A stretch of 7,637 nt of DNA. It comes from UBA6109 sp964506465 (GTDB taxonomy: Bacteria; Desulfobacterota; Syntrophia; Syntrophales; UBA6109). Shown here one piece after another: positions 1-5,981 of this stretch. The notes under the pieces are model-generated. The model saw only the letters and a program-made list of their open reading frames with translations. It was not told where the DNA came from and did not search any database. The DNA lies in NCBI GenBank assembly GCA_964506465.1, contig CAZDLM010000090.1, positions 1 through 7,637 on the forward strand, read 5' to 3'. Position numbers and translations under genes: made by a program. Each line of letters opens with the position of its first letter. Positions within the stretch are counted from its first letter, which is position 1.

Positions 1-303
1 CCTTTCATCGATCCCGAGAAATGCACGGGTTGCGGCAAGTGCATCGCCGTTTGTCCGCGCAAGATCATCTCGCTCCGGCCCTATGATTTCAAGATCGCCG
101 TCGCCTGTTCCTCGCGGGATTCCGGAGCCGTGGTGCGGAAGATCTGCCCCGTGGGCTGCATCGGCTGCAAACTCTGCGTCAAGCAGGTTGCGGACGTCTT
201 CAAGGTGACGGACAACCTGGCCTCAGTCGATTATGCGAAGACCGGCGTGTCTTGCGAACCGGCCATCGAGAAGTGCCCGACGAAGTGTATCGTGCAGTCG
301 TAG
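1..303 (+). CDS. rnfB: RnfB, iron-sulfur subunit of the Rnf electron transport complex (C-terminal part, 5' end off the window)
   Basis: This is the last 100 residues of RnfB, read from base 1 to the TAG at 301-303. RnfB is the membrane-associated subunit that takes electrons from reduced ferredoxin and passes them into the ion-translocating Rnf complex, which reduces NAD+. A classical [4Fe-4S] motif CTGCGKCIAVCP has ligands at fragment residues 8, 11, 14 and 18. It is followed by the conserved lone Cys36 and the RnfB-typical block C49-P-V-G-C53-I-G-C56-K-L-C59, then 'DNLASVDY' and a C-terminal 'EKCPTKCI'. The cysteines after residue 59 are fewer than in a normal ferredoxin repeat. The CP expected four residues after C59 is V-A, and the last motif keeps only C85, C92 and C96. 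The downstream NusG_II and ApbE genes support an Rnf locus. The other rnf genes are presumably upstream. A general polyferredoxin is a less likely alternative. Confidence 0.85.
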   Translation, partial: PFIDPEKCTGCGKCIAVCPRKIISLRPYDFKIAVACSSRDSGAVVRKICPVGCIGCKLCVKQVADVFKVTDNLASVDYAKTGVSCEPAIEKCPTKCIVQS

Positions 304-304
304 G

Positions 305-314
305 NNNNNNNNNN
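305..314. other. Assembly gap (10 N), one base after the rnfB stop
   Basis: Ten consecutive N lie directly after the rnfB stop codon. A run of exactly ten is a common placeholder, so the true length may differ. The sequence between the gap and the next gene (315-438) has no recognisable gene start. One frame stays open from 317 to a TGA at 437-439, which overlaps the next ATG. The true gene content between rnfB and the NusG_II gene is therefore uncertain. Confidence 0.97.
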
Positions 315-424
315 AAGACCCTCGTCCGCCGGACAGAGCACGGCGGCGGGGGCGAGATAACACAGAAGCGAAGATCGCCCTCGACCACTGGGAGCGAAAT
401 GGGCTCGGGAGGTTGAAGGGGATG

Positions 425-430
425 AGGAGG
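425..430 (+). promoter_or_regulatory. Ribosome binding site AGGAGG for the NusG_II-domain gene
   Basis: A perfect AGGAGG sits 8 nt before the ATG at 439. This spacing favours ATG 439 over the in-frame TTG at 436, which would have only a 5-nt spacer. Confidence 0.8.
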
Positions 431-438
431 ATCGATTG

Positions 439-1185
439 ATGATAACGCGCCGCGATTTTTTCAGGATGACGGGACTCGCCGCCGCTGCATTGGGTGCGGG
501 CTATACGACGGGAAAATGGACGGCTCCCGCAGAGGAGGACCATTTCTCGATTTCCGGGTTCCTGCCGGCGGACCGGGAGACGGTCACGGATCTTGCGACG
601 ATTTTTTCCCGGAGGGCTGGAGTTGCGGGCCAGCCGGTGGTTCTGGCGGCGTCGCCCTGGAAAGAGAGCATTCTGGCGGGCAGCCGGGCGGCCGTTGCCG
701 ACGAGCGTTCGGGAAAGCGTTTTGAGGGGCCCGTTGTCTTCCGGATGACTTCGCTGTCTCAGGGAGTGCCGGCGGATATCCTCGTGGCGGATGCGCGGAC
801 CGGCGTCTATCGGCCGGATTCCGACTTCACGGTGGCCATGGCGGAGTTACGCAGCAGGCTTCGTGGAAAGACGGCGACGCACTTCTTTTCAGCGGAGGGC
901 CGCCTCCGCGGGCCGGTGTCCCTTTTTGCAGGAGCGGAACGCTTTGTCGTGATCGAGAGTGAAAAGGGGATCTTCGACCGGATGCCCCTTACGGCCTCTT
1001 CCCGCACCATCGCGGTGGAAGGCGCGCACGGCAAGACCGGCATCACGATCGCCGATGGGATGGTCTCCGTGCATTCTGCAAGCTGCCGGAACCAGCTTTG
1101 CCGGCATCTGGGCCCCATCTCGCGTGAGGGACAGTTGATTGCCTGCGCCCCGAACCGGGTTCTGATCCGCGTCGAGGCGGCCTGA
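439..1185 (+). CDS. Tat-signal protein with C-terminal NusG domain II (Rnf-associated)
   Basis: This is a 248-residue exported or membrane-anchored protein. The N-terminus has a twin-arginine motif (T-R4-R5-D-F-F) followed by a hydrophobic Ala/Gly-rich stretch to about residue 22, as in Tat signals. There is no lipobox cysteine. The C-terminal part, about residues 155-245, resembles the NusG_II family: a beta-rich region and a C216-x4-C221-x14-C236 pattern followed by a hydrophobic strand. Such proteins are often found beside rnf and apbE genes, and their biochemical role is not established. Residues about 35-150 match nothing I recognise; they include 'VVLAASPW' and 'ADILVADART'. Start ATG 439 is chosen on its AGGAGG site and on the Tat motif falling at residues 3-8. 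The ATG overlaps a TGA at 437-439 in another frame. apbE begins 34 nt downstream, so the two are probably co-transcribed. Confidence 0.75.
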   Translation: MITRRDFFRMTGLAAAALGAGYTTGKWTAPAEEDHFSISGFLPADRETVTDLATIFSRRAGVAGQPVVLAASPWKESILAGSRAAVADERSGKRFEGPVVFRMTSLSQGVPADILVADARTGVYRPDSDFTVAMAELRSRLRGKTATHFFSAEGRLRGPVSLFAGAERFVVIESEKGIFDRMPLTASSRTIAVEGAHGKTGITIADGMVSVHSASCRNQLCRHLGPISREGQLIACAPNRVLIRVEAA

Positions 1186-1219
1186 GGCGCTTGTCCGGAT
1201 TCCCGGTCCGACGCCGGCC

Positions 1220-2209
1220 ATGAAGAAATTTTTCCTCGGCATCACGATTTTTGCCGTTCTTTTCGCGGTTGGATTTTCCCTCTCCCGGAAGGAGGCGGCC
1301 CGGCCCCAGACGTTGAAACAATCGTACTTCGCGCTGGGCACGGTCGTCGAGATCCAGGTACGGCACGCGGAAAGGGGAAAGGCCGAAGCGGCCATGGCGA
1401 TGGCCTCCGCCGAAGTCCGGCGGGTGGAGGCCCTTTTCAACAGTTACGACCCCCAGAGTCCGATCGGGATCATCAATTCGTCAGCATCAACGTCGTTTCC
1501 AGCTTCACCGGAAGTCTACGCCGTCATGCGGCAATGTGATGCGTTCTGGAAGAGCACGGCCGGGGCTTTCGATGCCGGTGTGGGTGCGGTAAGCGATGCC
1601 TGGGGATTCCGCGGCGGGAAACCGGATGTGCCTCCGGCGGGGAGGCTCCAGCAGTCCATGAAGAGATCCGGATGGCGTCACGTCCGCCTCCGGGAAGAAG
1701 GCCGGGTTCAGAGGGCGGTTCCCGTGCAATTCGATTTCGGGGCGATCATCCCCGGCTATGCCGTGGATTGCGCTGTGGCGGTTCTGAAGCGGGAAGGCAT
1801 AACGGAAGCCCTGGTCGACGGAGGCGGCGAGATCCGGTCGACGGGCGGGGAGTGGACGATCGGCATTCAGCACCCCAGGAAAAAGGGCGAAATTCTCCGT
1901 CGCCTGAGACTCCAGGGGGCGGCGGTTGCGACCTCCGGCGATTATGAACAATATTTCGAAAAGGATGGCCGGAGATACCACCATATTCTGGATCCGCGCA
2001 CGGGATTCCCTGCAGCGTCCTGCCAGAGTGTGACGGTCCTTGCGGCCGATGGCGTCACCGCAGACGCCCTTTCGACGGGTTTCTTTGTATTGGGACCGCA
2101 GGAAACGATGCGCCGCGTGCGGGAGATGCCGGATGTCCATGCCATGGTTGTGGACGCGGCCGGTGCTGTCCATGTGTCGGAGGGATTTGCCGCGCATGTC
2201 GTAGAGTAA
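1220..2209 (+). CDS. apbE: FAD:protein FMN transferase, membrane-anchored (ApbE)
   Basis: This 329-residue enzyme covalently attaches FMN from FAD to a Thr/Ser of target proteins. Next to rnf genes the expected targets are RnfD and RnfG. Residues 4-21 are hydrophobic and probably form an uncleaved anchor or signal, with no lipobox Cys, so the domain should face the periplasm. Family motifs appear in order: FALGTVVEI at 37-45, FDAGVGA at 117-123 with WGF at 128-130, FDFGAIIPGYAVD at 171-183, DGGGEIR at 200-206, YHHILDPRTG at 253-262, and the metal/flavin-site ADALST at 281-286. Length is normal for the family. In the third motif the usual 'AKGYAVD' reads 'IPGYAVD', so the common lysine is Pro178. 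No good Shine-Dalgarno site precedes the ATG, so translation may depend on the gene 34 nt upstream. The family call is firm; the Rnf substrate assignment is inferred from context. Confidence 0.92.
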   Translation: MKKFFLGITIFAVLFAVGFSLSRKEAARPQTLKQSYFALGTVVEIQVRHAERGKAEAAMAMASAEVRRVEALFNSYDPQSPIGIINSSASTSFPASPEVYAVMRQCDAFWKSTAGAFDAGVGAVSDAWGFRGGKPDVPPAGRLQQSMKRSGWRHVRLREEGRVQRAVPVQFDFGAIIPGYAVDCAVAVLKREGITEALVDGGGEIRSTGGEWTIGIQHPRKKGEILRRLRLQGAAVATSGDYEQYFEKDGRRYHHILDPRTGFPAASCQSVTVLAADGVTADALSTGFFVLGPQETMRRVREMPDVHAMVVDAAGAVHVSEGFAAHVVE

Positions 2210-2217
2210 AAAAAGTA

Positions 2218-2247
2218 TTGGCACAGGGGCTCGGTTTCGGGTAGAAG
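2218..2247 (+). promoter_or_regulatory. Candidate sigma70-type promoter upstream of nfnAB
   Basis: TTGGCA at 2218-2223 matches five of six consensus -35 bases. After an 18-nt spacer comes TAGAAG at 2242-2247, which matches four of six -10 bases. The predicted transcript would start near 2254 and keep the nfnA ribosome binding site at 2269-2273. The pair begins 8 nt after the apbE stop. No terminator hairpin is seen between apbE and nfnA, so readthrough from the upstream operon is also possible. Confidence 0.35.
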
Positions 2248-2268
2248 AACGGGACCTCAAATTTGAAC

Positions 2269-2273
2269 AGGAG
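2269..2273 (+). promoter_or_regulatory. Ribosome binding site AGGAG that decides the nfnA start
   Basis: AGGAG directly abuts the ATG at 2274, leaving no spacer, but lies 9 nt before an in-frame TTG at 2283. The geometry supports TTG 2283 as the true start. Confidence 0.7.
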
Positions 2274-2282
2274 ATGCGAACC

Positions 2283-3119
2283 TTGAATAAGATTCTTGAA
2301 AAAACGGATCTTTCGGACAGCGTGGTCAAGATGGTGATCGAAGCGCCGGAAATCGCGAGAAAGCGGAAGGCGGGCCAGTTCATCATCCTGAAGGTTGACG
2401 AAAGGGGAGAGCGTATCCCGCTTACGATCGTCGATTCCGATGCCGGGAAGGGAACAATCACGATCATCTACCAGGTGGTGGGAAAGACCACTGCGGTCAT
2501 GGCCCGGATGAAGGCGGGCGATGAGATCATGGATGTTCAGGGCCCGCTCGGCAATCCCACGGAAATCGAGAATTTCGGCCAGGTCATCTGCATCGGCGGC
2601 GGCGTAGGCGTCGGCGTCGTCTACCCTCTGGCGGTCGCACTGAAGAAGGCGGGAAACCGCGTCATTTCCATCATCGGCGCCAGGACCAAGGATCTGCTGA
2701 TTCTGGAGAAGGAGATGAAGGAAGCCAGCGACGAACTTCATGTGGCGACCGATGACGGCAGCTACGGGTTTCACGGCTTCGTCAGCACCGTTCTGCAGAA
2801 CCTCATCGACAAGGGAACAAAAATCGACCGGATCTACGCGATCGGCCCCGTTCCCATGATGAGGGTGCTCAGCAACCAGACGAAGCCCTACGGCATCAAG
2901 ACGATCGTCAGCCTGAACGCCATTATGGTCGATGCCACAGGGATGTGCGGCGCGTGCCGTGTGGCGGTGGCCGGGAAGACAAAATTCACATGCGTTGACG
3001 GACCGGAATTCGACGGCCATGAAGTCGACTTTGATCTGCTGACCAAGCGCCTGCGGATGTACTGCGAGCAGGAAAAACAATGCTATGACGCATACAGGTG
3101 TGAATGCCATGGAAAATAA
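2283..3119 (+). CDS. nfnA: NfnA, small subunit of NADH-dependent reduced ferredoxin:NADP+ oxidoreductase (TTG start)
   Basis: With NfnB, this subunit forms the cytoplasmic electron-bifurcating enzyme that couples NADH and reduced ferredoxin oxidation to NADP+ reduction. It belongs to the ferredoxin-NADP+ reductase-like (SudA / PyrK-like) family. From TTG 2283 it is 278 residues. Visible features are the N-terminal FAD domain with 'AGQF' at 30-33 and 'ERIPLTIVD' at 43-51, a nucleotide-binding G105-G-G-V-G-V-G loop, 'YAIGPVPMM' at 185-193, and a [2Fe-2S] site with Cys222, Cys225 and Cys237 plus Asp217 in 'MVDATGMCGACR'. Homologs commonly begin 'MNKIL', which matches the TTG start (L/M-N-K-I-L). 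ATG 2274 would add three residues and have no ribosome-site spacer. The C-terminal tail has four extra cysteines (261, 267, 273, 275). nfnB overlaps its end by 11 nt. The older name, sulfide dehydrogenase alpha subunit, refers to the same family. Confidence 0.9.
   Translation: MNKILEKTDLSDSVVKMVIEAPEIARKRKAGQFIILKVDERGERIPLTIVDSDAGKGTITIIYQVVGKTTAVMARMKAGDEIMDVQGPLGNPTEIENFGQVICIGGGVGVGVVYPLAVALKKAGNRVISIIGARTKDLLILEKEMKEASDELHVATDDGSYGFHGFVSTVLQNLIDKGTKIDRIYAIGPVPMMRVLSNQTKPYGIKTIVSLNAIMVDATGMCGACRVAVAGKTKFTCVDGPEFDGHEVDFDLLTKRLRMYCEQEKQCYDAYRCECHGK
3096..3100 (+). promoter_or_regulatory. Ribosome binding site AGGTG for nfnB, inside nfnA
   Basis: AGGTG lies 8 nt before ATG 3109. The other in-frame ATG at 3085 has only AGGA at 3070-3073, 11 nt away, and would add eight residues (MTHTGVNA) not typical of the family. 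ATG 3109 is therefore preferred. Confidence 0.55.
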
Positions 3120-4524
3120 GGAAAAAAAAGTGAAGGTACCCCGACAGAAAATGCCTGAGCAGGCCCCGAGGGATCGGGTCCGGAATTTCAATGAAGTGCC
3201 TTTCGGCTACACGGAAGAACTGGCGATTACCGAAGCCAAGCGCTGCATCCAGTGCAAGAAGCCTGGTTGCGTGGCCGGCTGTCCGGTGGACGTCGATATT
3301 CCCGGGTTCATCCGGAAGATCGTGGAAGGGGATTTCGTGGGTGCGGCGCGCGTCCTGAAGACGACCAACAGTCTGCCGGCGGTCTGCGGACGTGTGTGCC
3401 CCCAGGAAGATCAGTGCGAGAAGGTCTGCATTCTCGGCAAAAAGGGGGAGCCCGTGGCGATCGGAAGGCTGGAACGCTTCGCTGCGGACTATGAGAGGAA
3501 TACAGGCAAGGTCAGCATCCCCGAGCCGGCTCCGTCCAAAGGCCAGAAGGTCGCCATCGTCGGCGCGGGTCCCTCGGGACTCACGATCGCGAGCGACCTC
3601 GTGAAGCTGGGATACGGGGTGACGATCTTCGAAGCCCTGCACAAGGCGGGCGGCGTTCTCGTATACGGAATTCCCGAATTCCGGCTTCCCAAGGCCATCG
3701 TGGAAGCGGAAGTCGATTACCTGAAAGGGCTCGGCGTGAAGATCGTGGTCAACGCCCTCATCGGCCGCTACAAGACCGTGGATGAATTGTTCGCGGAAGG
3801 GTACGAGGCGGTGTACCTGGCGGTCGGCGCGGGGGCGCCGGTCTTCATGAACATACCGGGCGAGAATCTCAGCGGCATCTATTCGGCCAACGAGTATCTG
3901 ACCCGCTCCAACCTGATGAAGGCCTATCGCTTTCCGGAGTATGCGACGCCGATCGTGCGCGGCAAGAATGTCGCCGTCATCGGCGGCGGCAACGTCGCCA
4001 TGGATTCCGTCCGCACGGCGCTCCGTCTGGGGGCGGACAATGCCTATATCATCTACCGGCGTACGGAAGTCGAGATGCCGGCCAGGATCGAGGAAGTCCA
4101 TCATGCCAAGGAAGAGGGCGTGCAGTTCAAGCTCCTGACCAACCCCGTCGAATACATCGGCAACGAGCAGGGCTGGGTGAAGGCGATCAAATGCCAGAAG
4201 ATGGAACTGGGTGAACCGGATGCCTCCGGGCGCCGGCGGCCTCTTCCGATCAAGGGATCGGAATTCCTCATCGATGTGGATACGGTCGTTGTCGCGGTCG
4301 GGACGAATGCCAACCCCATCGTCCCCGCCACGACCCCGGGACTGGAAGTCAACAAGTGGGGCTACATCATCACCAAGGGTGAAAGCGGCGAGACGAGCCG
4401 CTCCGGCGTTTACGCCGGCGGAGACATCGTCACCGGCGCCGCGACGGTCATCCTGGCCATGGGGGCGGGACGGAAAGCGGCCAAGGCGATCCATGAGTAC
4501 CTGAGCGGCAAGAAGAAGAAATAG
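3109..4524 (+). CDS. nfnB: NfnB, large subunit of NADH-dependent reduced ferredoxin:NADP+ oxidoreductase
   Basis: This 471-residue flavoprotein is the bifurcating, NADPH-binding subunit and is related to the small subunit of glutamate synthase (GltD). The N-terminal ferredoxin-like domain carries Cys46, 49, 54 and 58 in 'CIQCKKPGCVAGCP' and Cys93, 97, 103 and 107 in 'CGRVCPQEDQCEKVC', enough for two [4Fe-4S] clusters. Glu100 in 'CPQEDQC' may correspond to the unusual glutamate ligand described for one NfnB cluster. The FAD loop GAGPSG is at 152-157, the NADPH loop GGGNVAMD at 292-299, and the closing FAD motif 'GVYAGGDIVTGAA' begins near 434. Immediate overlap with nfnA marks the gene as NfnB rather than a GltD of glutamate synthase, since no gltB-type large subunit is adjacent. 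The start at 3109 follows from the ribosome site and the 'VPRQKMPEQ' N-terminus. The gene ends 22 nt before a strong terminator. Confidence 0.93.
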   Translation: MENKEKKVKVPRQKMPEQAPRDRVRNFNEVPFGYTEELAITEAKRCIQCKKPGCVAGCPVDVDIPGFIRKIVEGDFVGAARVLKTTNSLPAVCGRVCPQEDQCEKVCILGKKGEPVAIGRLERFAADYERNTGKVSIPEPAPSKGQKVAIVGAGPSGLTIASDLVKLGYGVTIFEALHKAGGVLVYGIPEFRLPKAIVEAEVDYLKGLGVKIVVNALIGRYKTVDELFAEGYEAVYLAVGAGAPVFMNIPGENLSGIYSANEYLTRSNLMKAYRFPEYATPIVRGKNVAVIGGGNVAMDSVRTALRLGADNAYIIYRRTEVEMPARIEEVHHAKEEGVQFKLLTNPVEYIGNEQGWVKAIKCQKMELGEPDASGRRRPLPIKGSEFLIDVDTVVVAVGTNANPIVPATTPGLEVNKWGYIITKGESGETSRSGVYAGGDIVTGAATVILAMGAGRKAAKAIHEYLSGKKKK

Positions 4525-4546
4525 CCGGTGGCTTCGGGAAAAAATG

Positions 4547-4580
4547 AAGGGGCGGAAGAATTTTCTTCCGCCCCTTTTTT
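4547..4580 (+). terminator. Rho-independent terminator after nfnB, probably bidirectional
   Basis: A 13-bp perfect stem (4547-4559 with 4564-4576; core GGGGCGGAAGA) closes a 4-nt loop and runs into six T at 4575-4580, followed by C and four more T. On the minus strand the same stem leads into TTC and then a T run (the complement of A at 4539-4544). It can therefore also end the atpZ-atpI-atpB transcript, whose last stop is 40 nt from the T tract. Confidence 0.93.
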
Positions 4581-4619
4581 CTTTTGAACCGAGCCGGCCC
4601 GTCGCCGGGATCTTCGTTC

Positions 4620-5273
4620 CTAGTGATGTTCCTCCATGGCGCCGGCGATGTACATCATGGCCAGCAGCATGAAGACGAGTGTCTGGATGACGGAGGTGAA
4701 GATCATCAGCGCGAAGACCGGCAGGGGCACCAGGAGCGGGACCAGAAGAAGAACGACGGCCAGGACGATATCCTCACCCATGATGTTTCCGAAGAGTCGA
4801 ACGGACAGGGAGAGCGGCCGGGAAAGGTGGCTGATGATCTCGATCGGCATCATAAGCGGCGTGAGCCACCAGACGGGCCCCATGAACTGCTTCACATACT
4901 TCATGCCGTGGACGCGGATGCCCACGATGTGAGTCATGACGAAGACGACGACCGCCATCGAAACCGTGGTGTTGAGATTGGCCGTCGGAGATTCGAACCC
5001 CGGAATGAGTCCGATGAGGTTCGACGAAAGAATGTAGAGCCCCAGCGTCGCGATCAGCGGGAAGAACTTGCGCCCGTGGGGTCCCATGGTTTCCGTGAGC
5101 AGACCGTCGAAACCGCTCACGATCACCTCCATGACGTTCTGCATGCGCCCGGGGTAGAGGCTCAGGCGGCGGGTGGCCAGGTAGGAGCACAGCGCCAGAA
5201 TAACCATGACGCACCAGGCGTACATGACCTGAGCCGGGACATAATGATTTTCGAGAAACAGTACGGGATGCAT
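4620..5273 (-). CDS. atpB: F1Fo ATP synthase subunit a (AtpB)
   Basis: This 217-residue integral membrane protein forms the ion half-channels of the Fo sector against the c-ring. It has several hydrophobic segments and the family hallmarks: 'LSLSVRLFGN' with the essential arginine at Arg159 (Arg210 in E. coli), Glu167 in 'GEDI', and Gln197 in 'SVIQTLVF' near the C-terminus. 'NLIGLIPG' at 85-92 and 'TANLNTT' at 97-103 are also typical. The length is slightly short (commonly about 220-270) but no key element is missing. It starts at ATG 5271-5273, with AGGAGGT (5286-5292) 12 nt upstream inside the end of atpI. The ATG shares one base with the atpI stop (TGATG), which implies translational coupling. 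No atpE follows; only the shared terminator does. The ion used (H+ or Na+) cannot be read from this subunit. Confidence 0.95.
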   Translation of the reverse strand: MHPVLFLENHYVPAQVMYAWCVMVILALCSYLATRRLSLYPGRMQNVMEVIVSGFDGLLTETMGPHGRKFFPLIATLGLYILSSNLIGLIPGFESPTANLNTTVSMAVVVFVMTHIVGIRVHGMKYVKQFMGPVWWLTPLMMPIEIISHLSRPLSLSVRLFGNIMGEDIVLAVVLLLVPLLVPLPVFALMIFTSVIQTLVFMLLAMMYIAGAMEEHH

Positions 5274-5680
5274 CAGTCTGTCGGGACCTCCTCAATCGAG
5301 TTTTTTTTTGACAGCAGCATCATGACGACGTTCAGGACGATATTCATGATGACCACCGAAAGACCGATCAGAAGACCGATCACGTTGACAAGATCGCCCG
5401 TGATGATGAAGTAGAGGGCCACCCCGGTCACGGCGAAGCGCACATAGTATCTCCACAGGACGGACGACCGGGACGCCGCGCCGGATCGGCTCAGAAACAC
5501 CTTCTTCAAGTCGCGATGGAGCCAATGGAAATTGACAATGCTGATAAGACCGCCCAGAAGAACGCCGAAGGCGAACCTTTCGGAAACCAGGATCAGGCCG
5601 GCAAGAAAACACAAGCCCAGGACGAGCCAAGCGGTCCATTCAAGCCTTTTTTGGAGCGGGTCTTTTGGGATGCGGTTCAT
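5273..5680 (-). CDS. atpI: ATP synthase subunit I-like membrane protein (AtpI)
   Basis: This is a 135-residue, four-helix membrane protein of the ATP synthase I family, which acts as an accessory factor in c-ring assembly or stability. The predicted helices are about residues 15-33 ('WTAWLVLGLCFLAGL'), 38-57 ('FGVLLGGLISIVNF'), 79-95 ('YVRFAVTGVALYF') and 99-123 ('VNVIGLLIGLSVVIMN'). Arg/Lys-rich loops lie between helices 2 and 3. The frame is open back to a TTG at 5716, but ATG 5680 fits the family N-terminus better. No clear Shine-Dalgarno site precedes ATG 5680. That start lies 41 nt inside the end of atpZ, so translation is probably coupled to it. It sits between atpZ and atpB, the usual position. 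Family identity is inferred from topology and context more than from a sharp motif. Confidence 0.8.
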   Translation of the reverse strand: MNRIPKDPLQKRLEWTAWLVLGLCFLAGLILVSERFAFGVLLGGLISIVNFHWLHRDLKKVFLSRSGAASRSSVLWRYYVRFAVTGVALYFIITGDLVNVIGLLIGLSVVIMNIVLNVVMMLLSKKNSIEEVPTD

Positions 5681-5924
5681 TTCGTAAGCCCGTGATGAGG
5701 GGCTGATCGTCCGCAAAGTACCTCTTGATCAGGACGTAGACGTTCCGGAACCCTGCAGCGATCCCAAGGATCAGGAAGATCAGGGTCAGGTACGGACCCG
5801 TGCCGAACTTTCCGTCCAGGTAAGCGCCAAAGTACAGCCCTCCGAAGACCATCAGGACCATGGCGATGCCCACGCTGCTTGCGTAGGCCAATTGGACGAA
5901 AGACTTCTTCGCGTCCTTATCCAT
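5640..5924 (-). CDS. atpZ: AtpZ/AtpI-family small membrane protein of the ATP synthase operon
   Basis: This 94-residue protein has two transmembrane hairpin helices, about residues 12-34 and 44-64. The glycine-rich connection 'GAYLDGKFGTGPYLT' and 'GIAAGFRNVY' are typical of the AtpZ (ATPase gene 1) family. Such proteins occur at the head of atp operons and have been proposed to take part in Mg2+/Ca2+ transport or Fo assembly; the role is not settled. Residues 71-94 form a basic, proline-rich cytoplasmic tail. ATG 5922-5924 is preceded by AGGGG (5935-5939) at 10-nt spacing. The gene overlaps atpI by 41 nt and begins 57 nt after the fcl stop. No convincing promoter of its own is seen in that gap. 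Confidence 0.82.
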   Translation of the reverse strand: MDKDAKKSFVQLAYASSVGIAMVLMVFGGLYFGAYLDGKFGTGPYLTLIFLILGIAAGFRNVYVLIKRYFADDQPLITGLRNEPHPKRPAPKKA

Positions 5925-5981
5925 CGGATGGGCGCCCCTGTATCATGTGCGGTGCCGAAAGTCAACGAAAAACGATGCCCA

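Noticed and set aside
233..439. Plus-strand frame from ATG 233 through the N gap to 439
   Set aside because: Its first part overlaps rnfB in another frame, and the frame across the N run is arbitrary. Only the part after the gap was kept as an open question.
2055..3191. 378-codon open frame on the minus strand opposite the apbE end and nfnA
   Set aside because: It spans two well-supported plus-strand genes and their intergenic gap, and shows no family motif.
2986..4494. Long 502-codon open frame on the minus strand opposite nfnB
   Set aside because: It is antisense to a gene with complete family motifs, has no recognisable domain, and has the Asp/His/Arg-rich composition typical of GC-rich shadow frames.
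4584..5414. 276-codon plus-strand frame opposite atpB and atpI
   Set aside because: Its His/Asp/Gln-rich sequence is the complement of hydrophobic membrane-protein codons. atpB and atpI on the other strand are clear.
5937..5965. Possible minus-strand promoter for atpZ: TTGACT (5960-5965), 17-nt spacer, TACAGG (5937-5942)
   Set aside because: The -10 element is weak and overlaps the atpZ ribosome site (5935-5939), so a transcript from it would lack that site.
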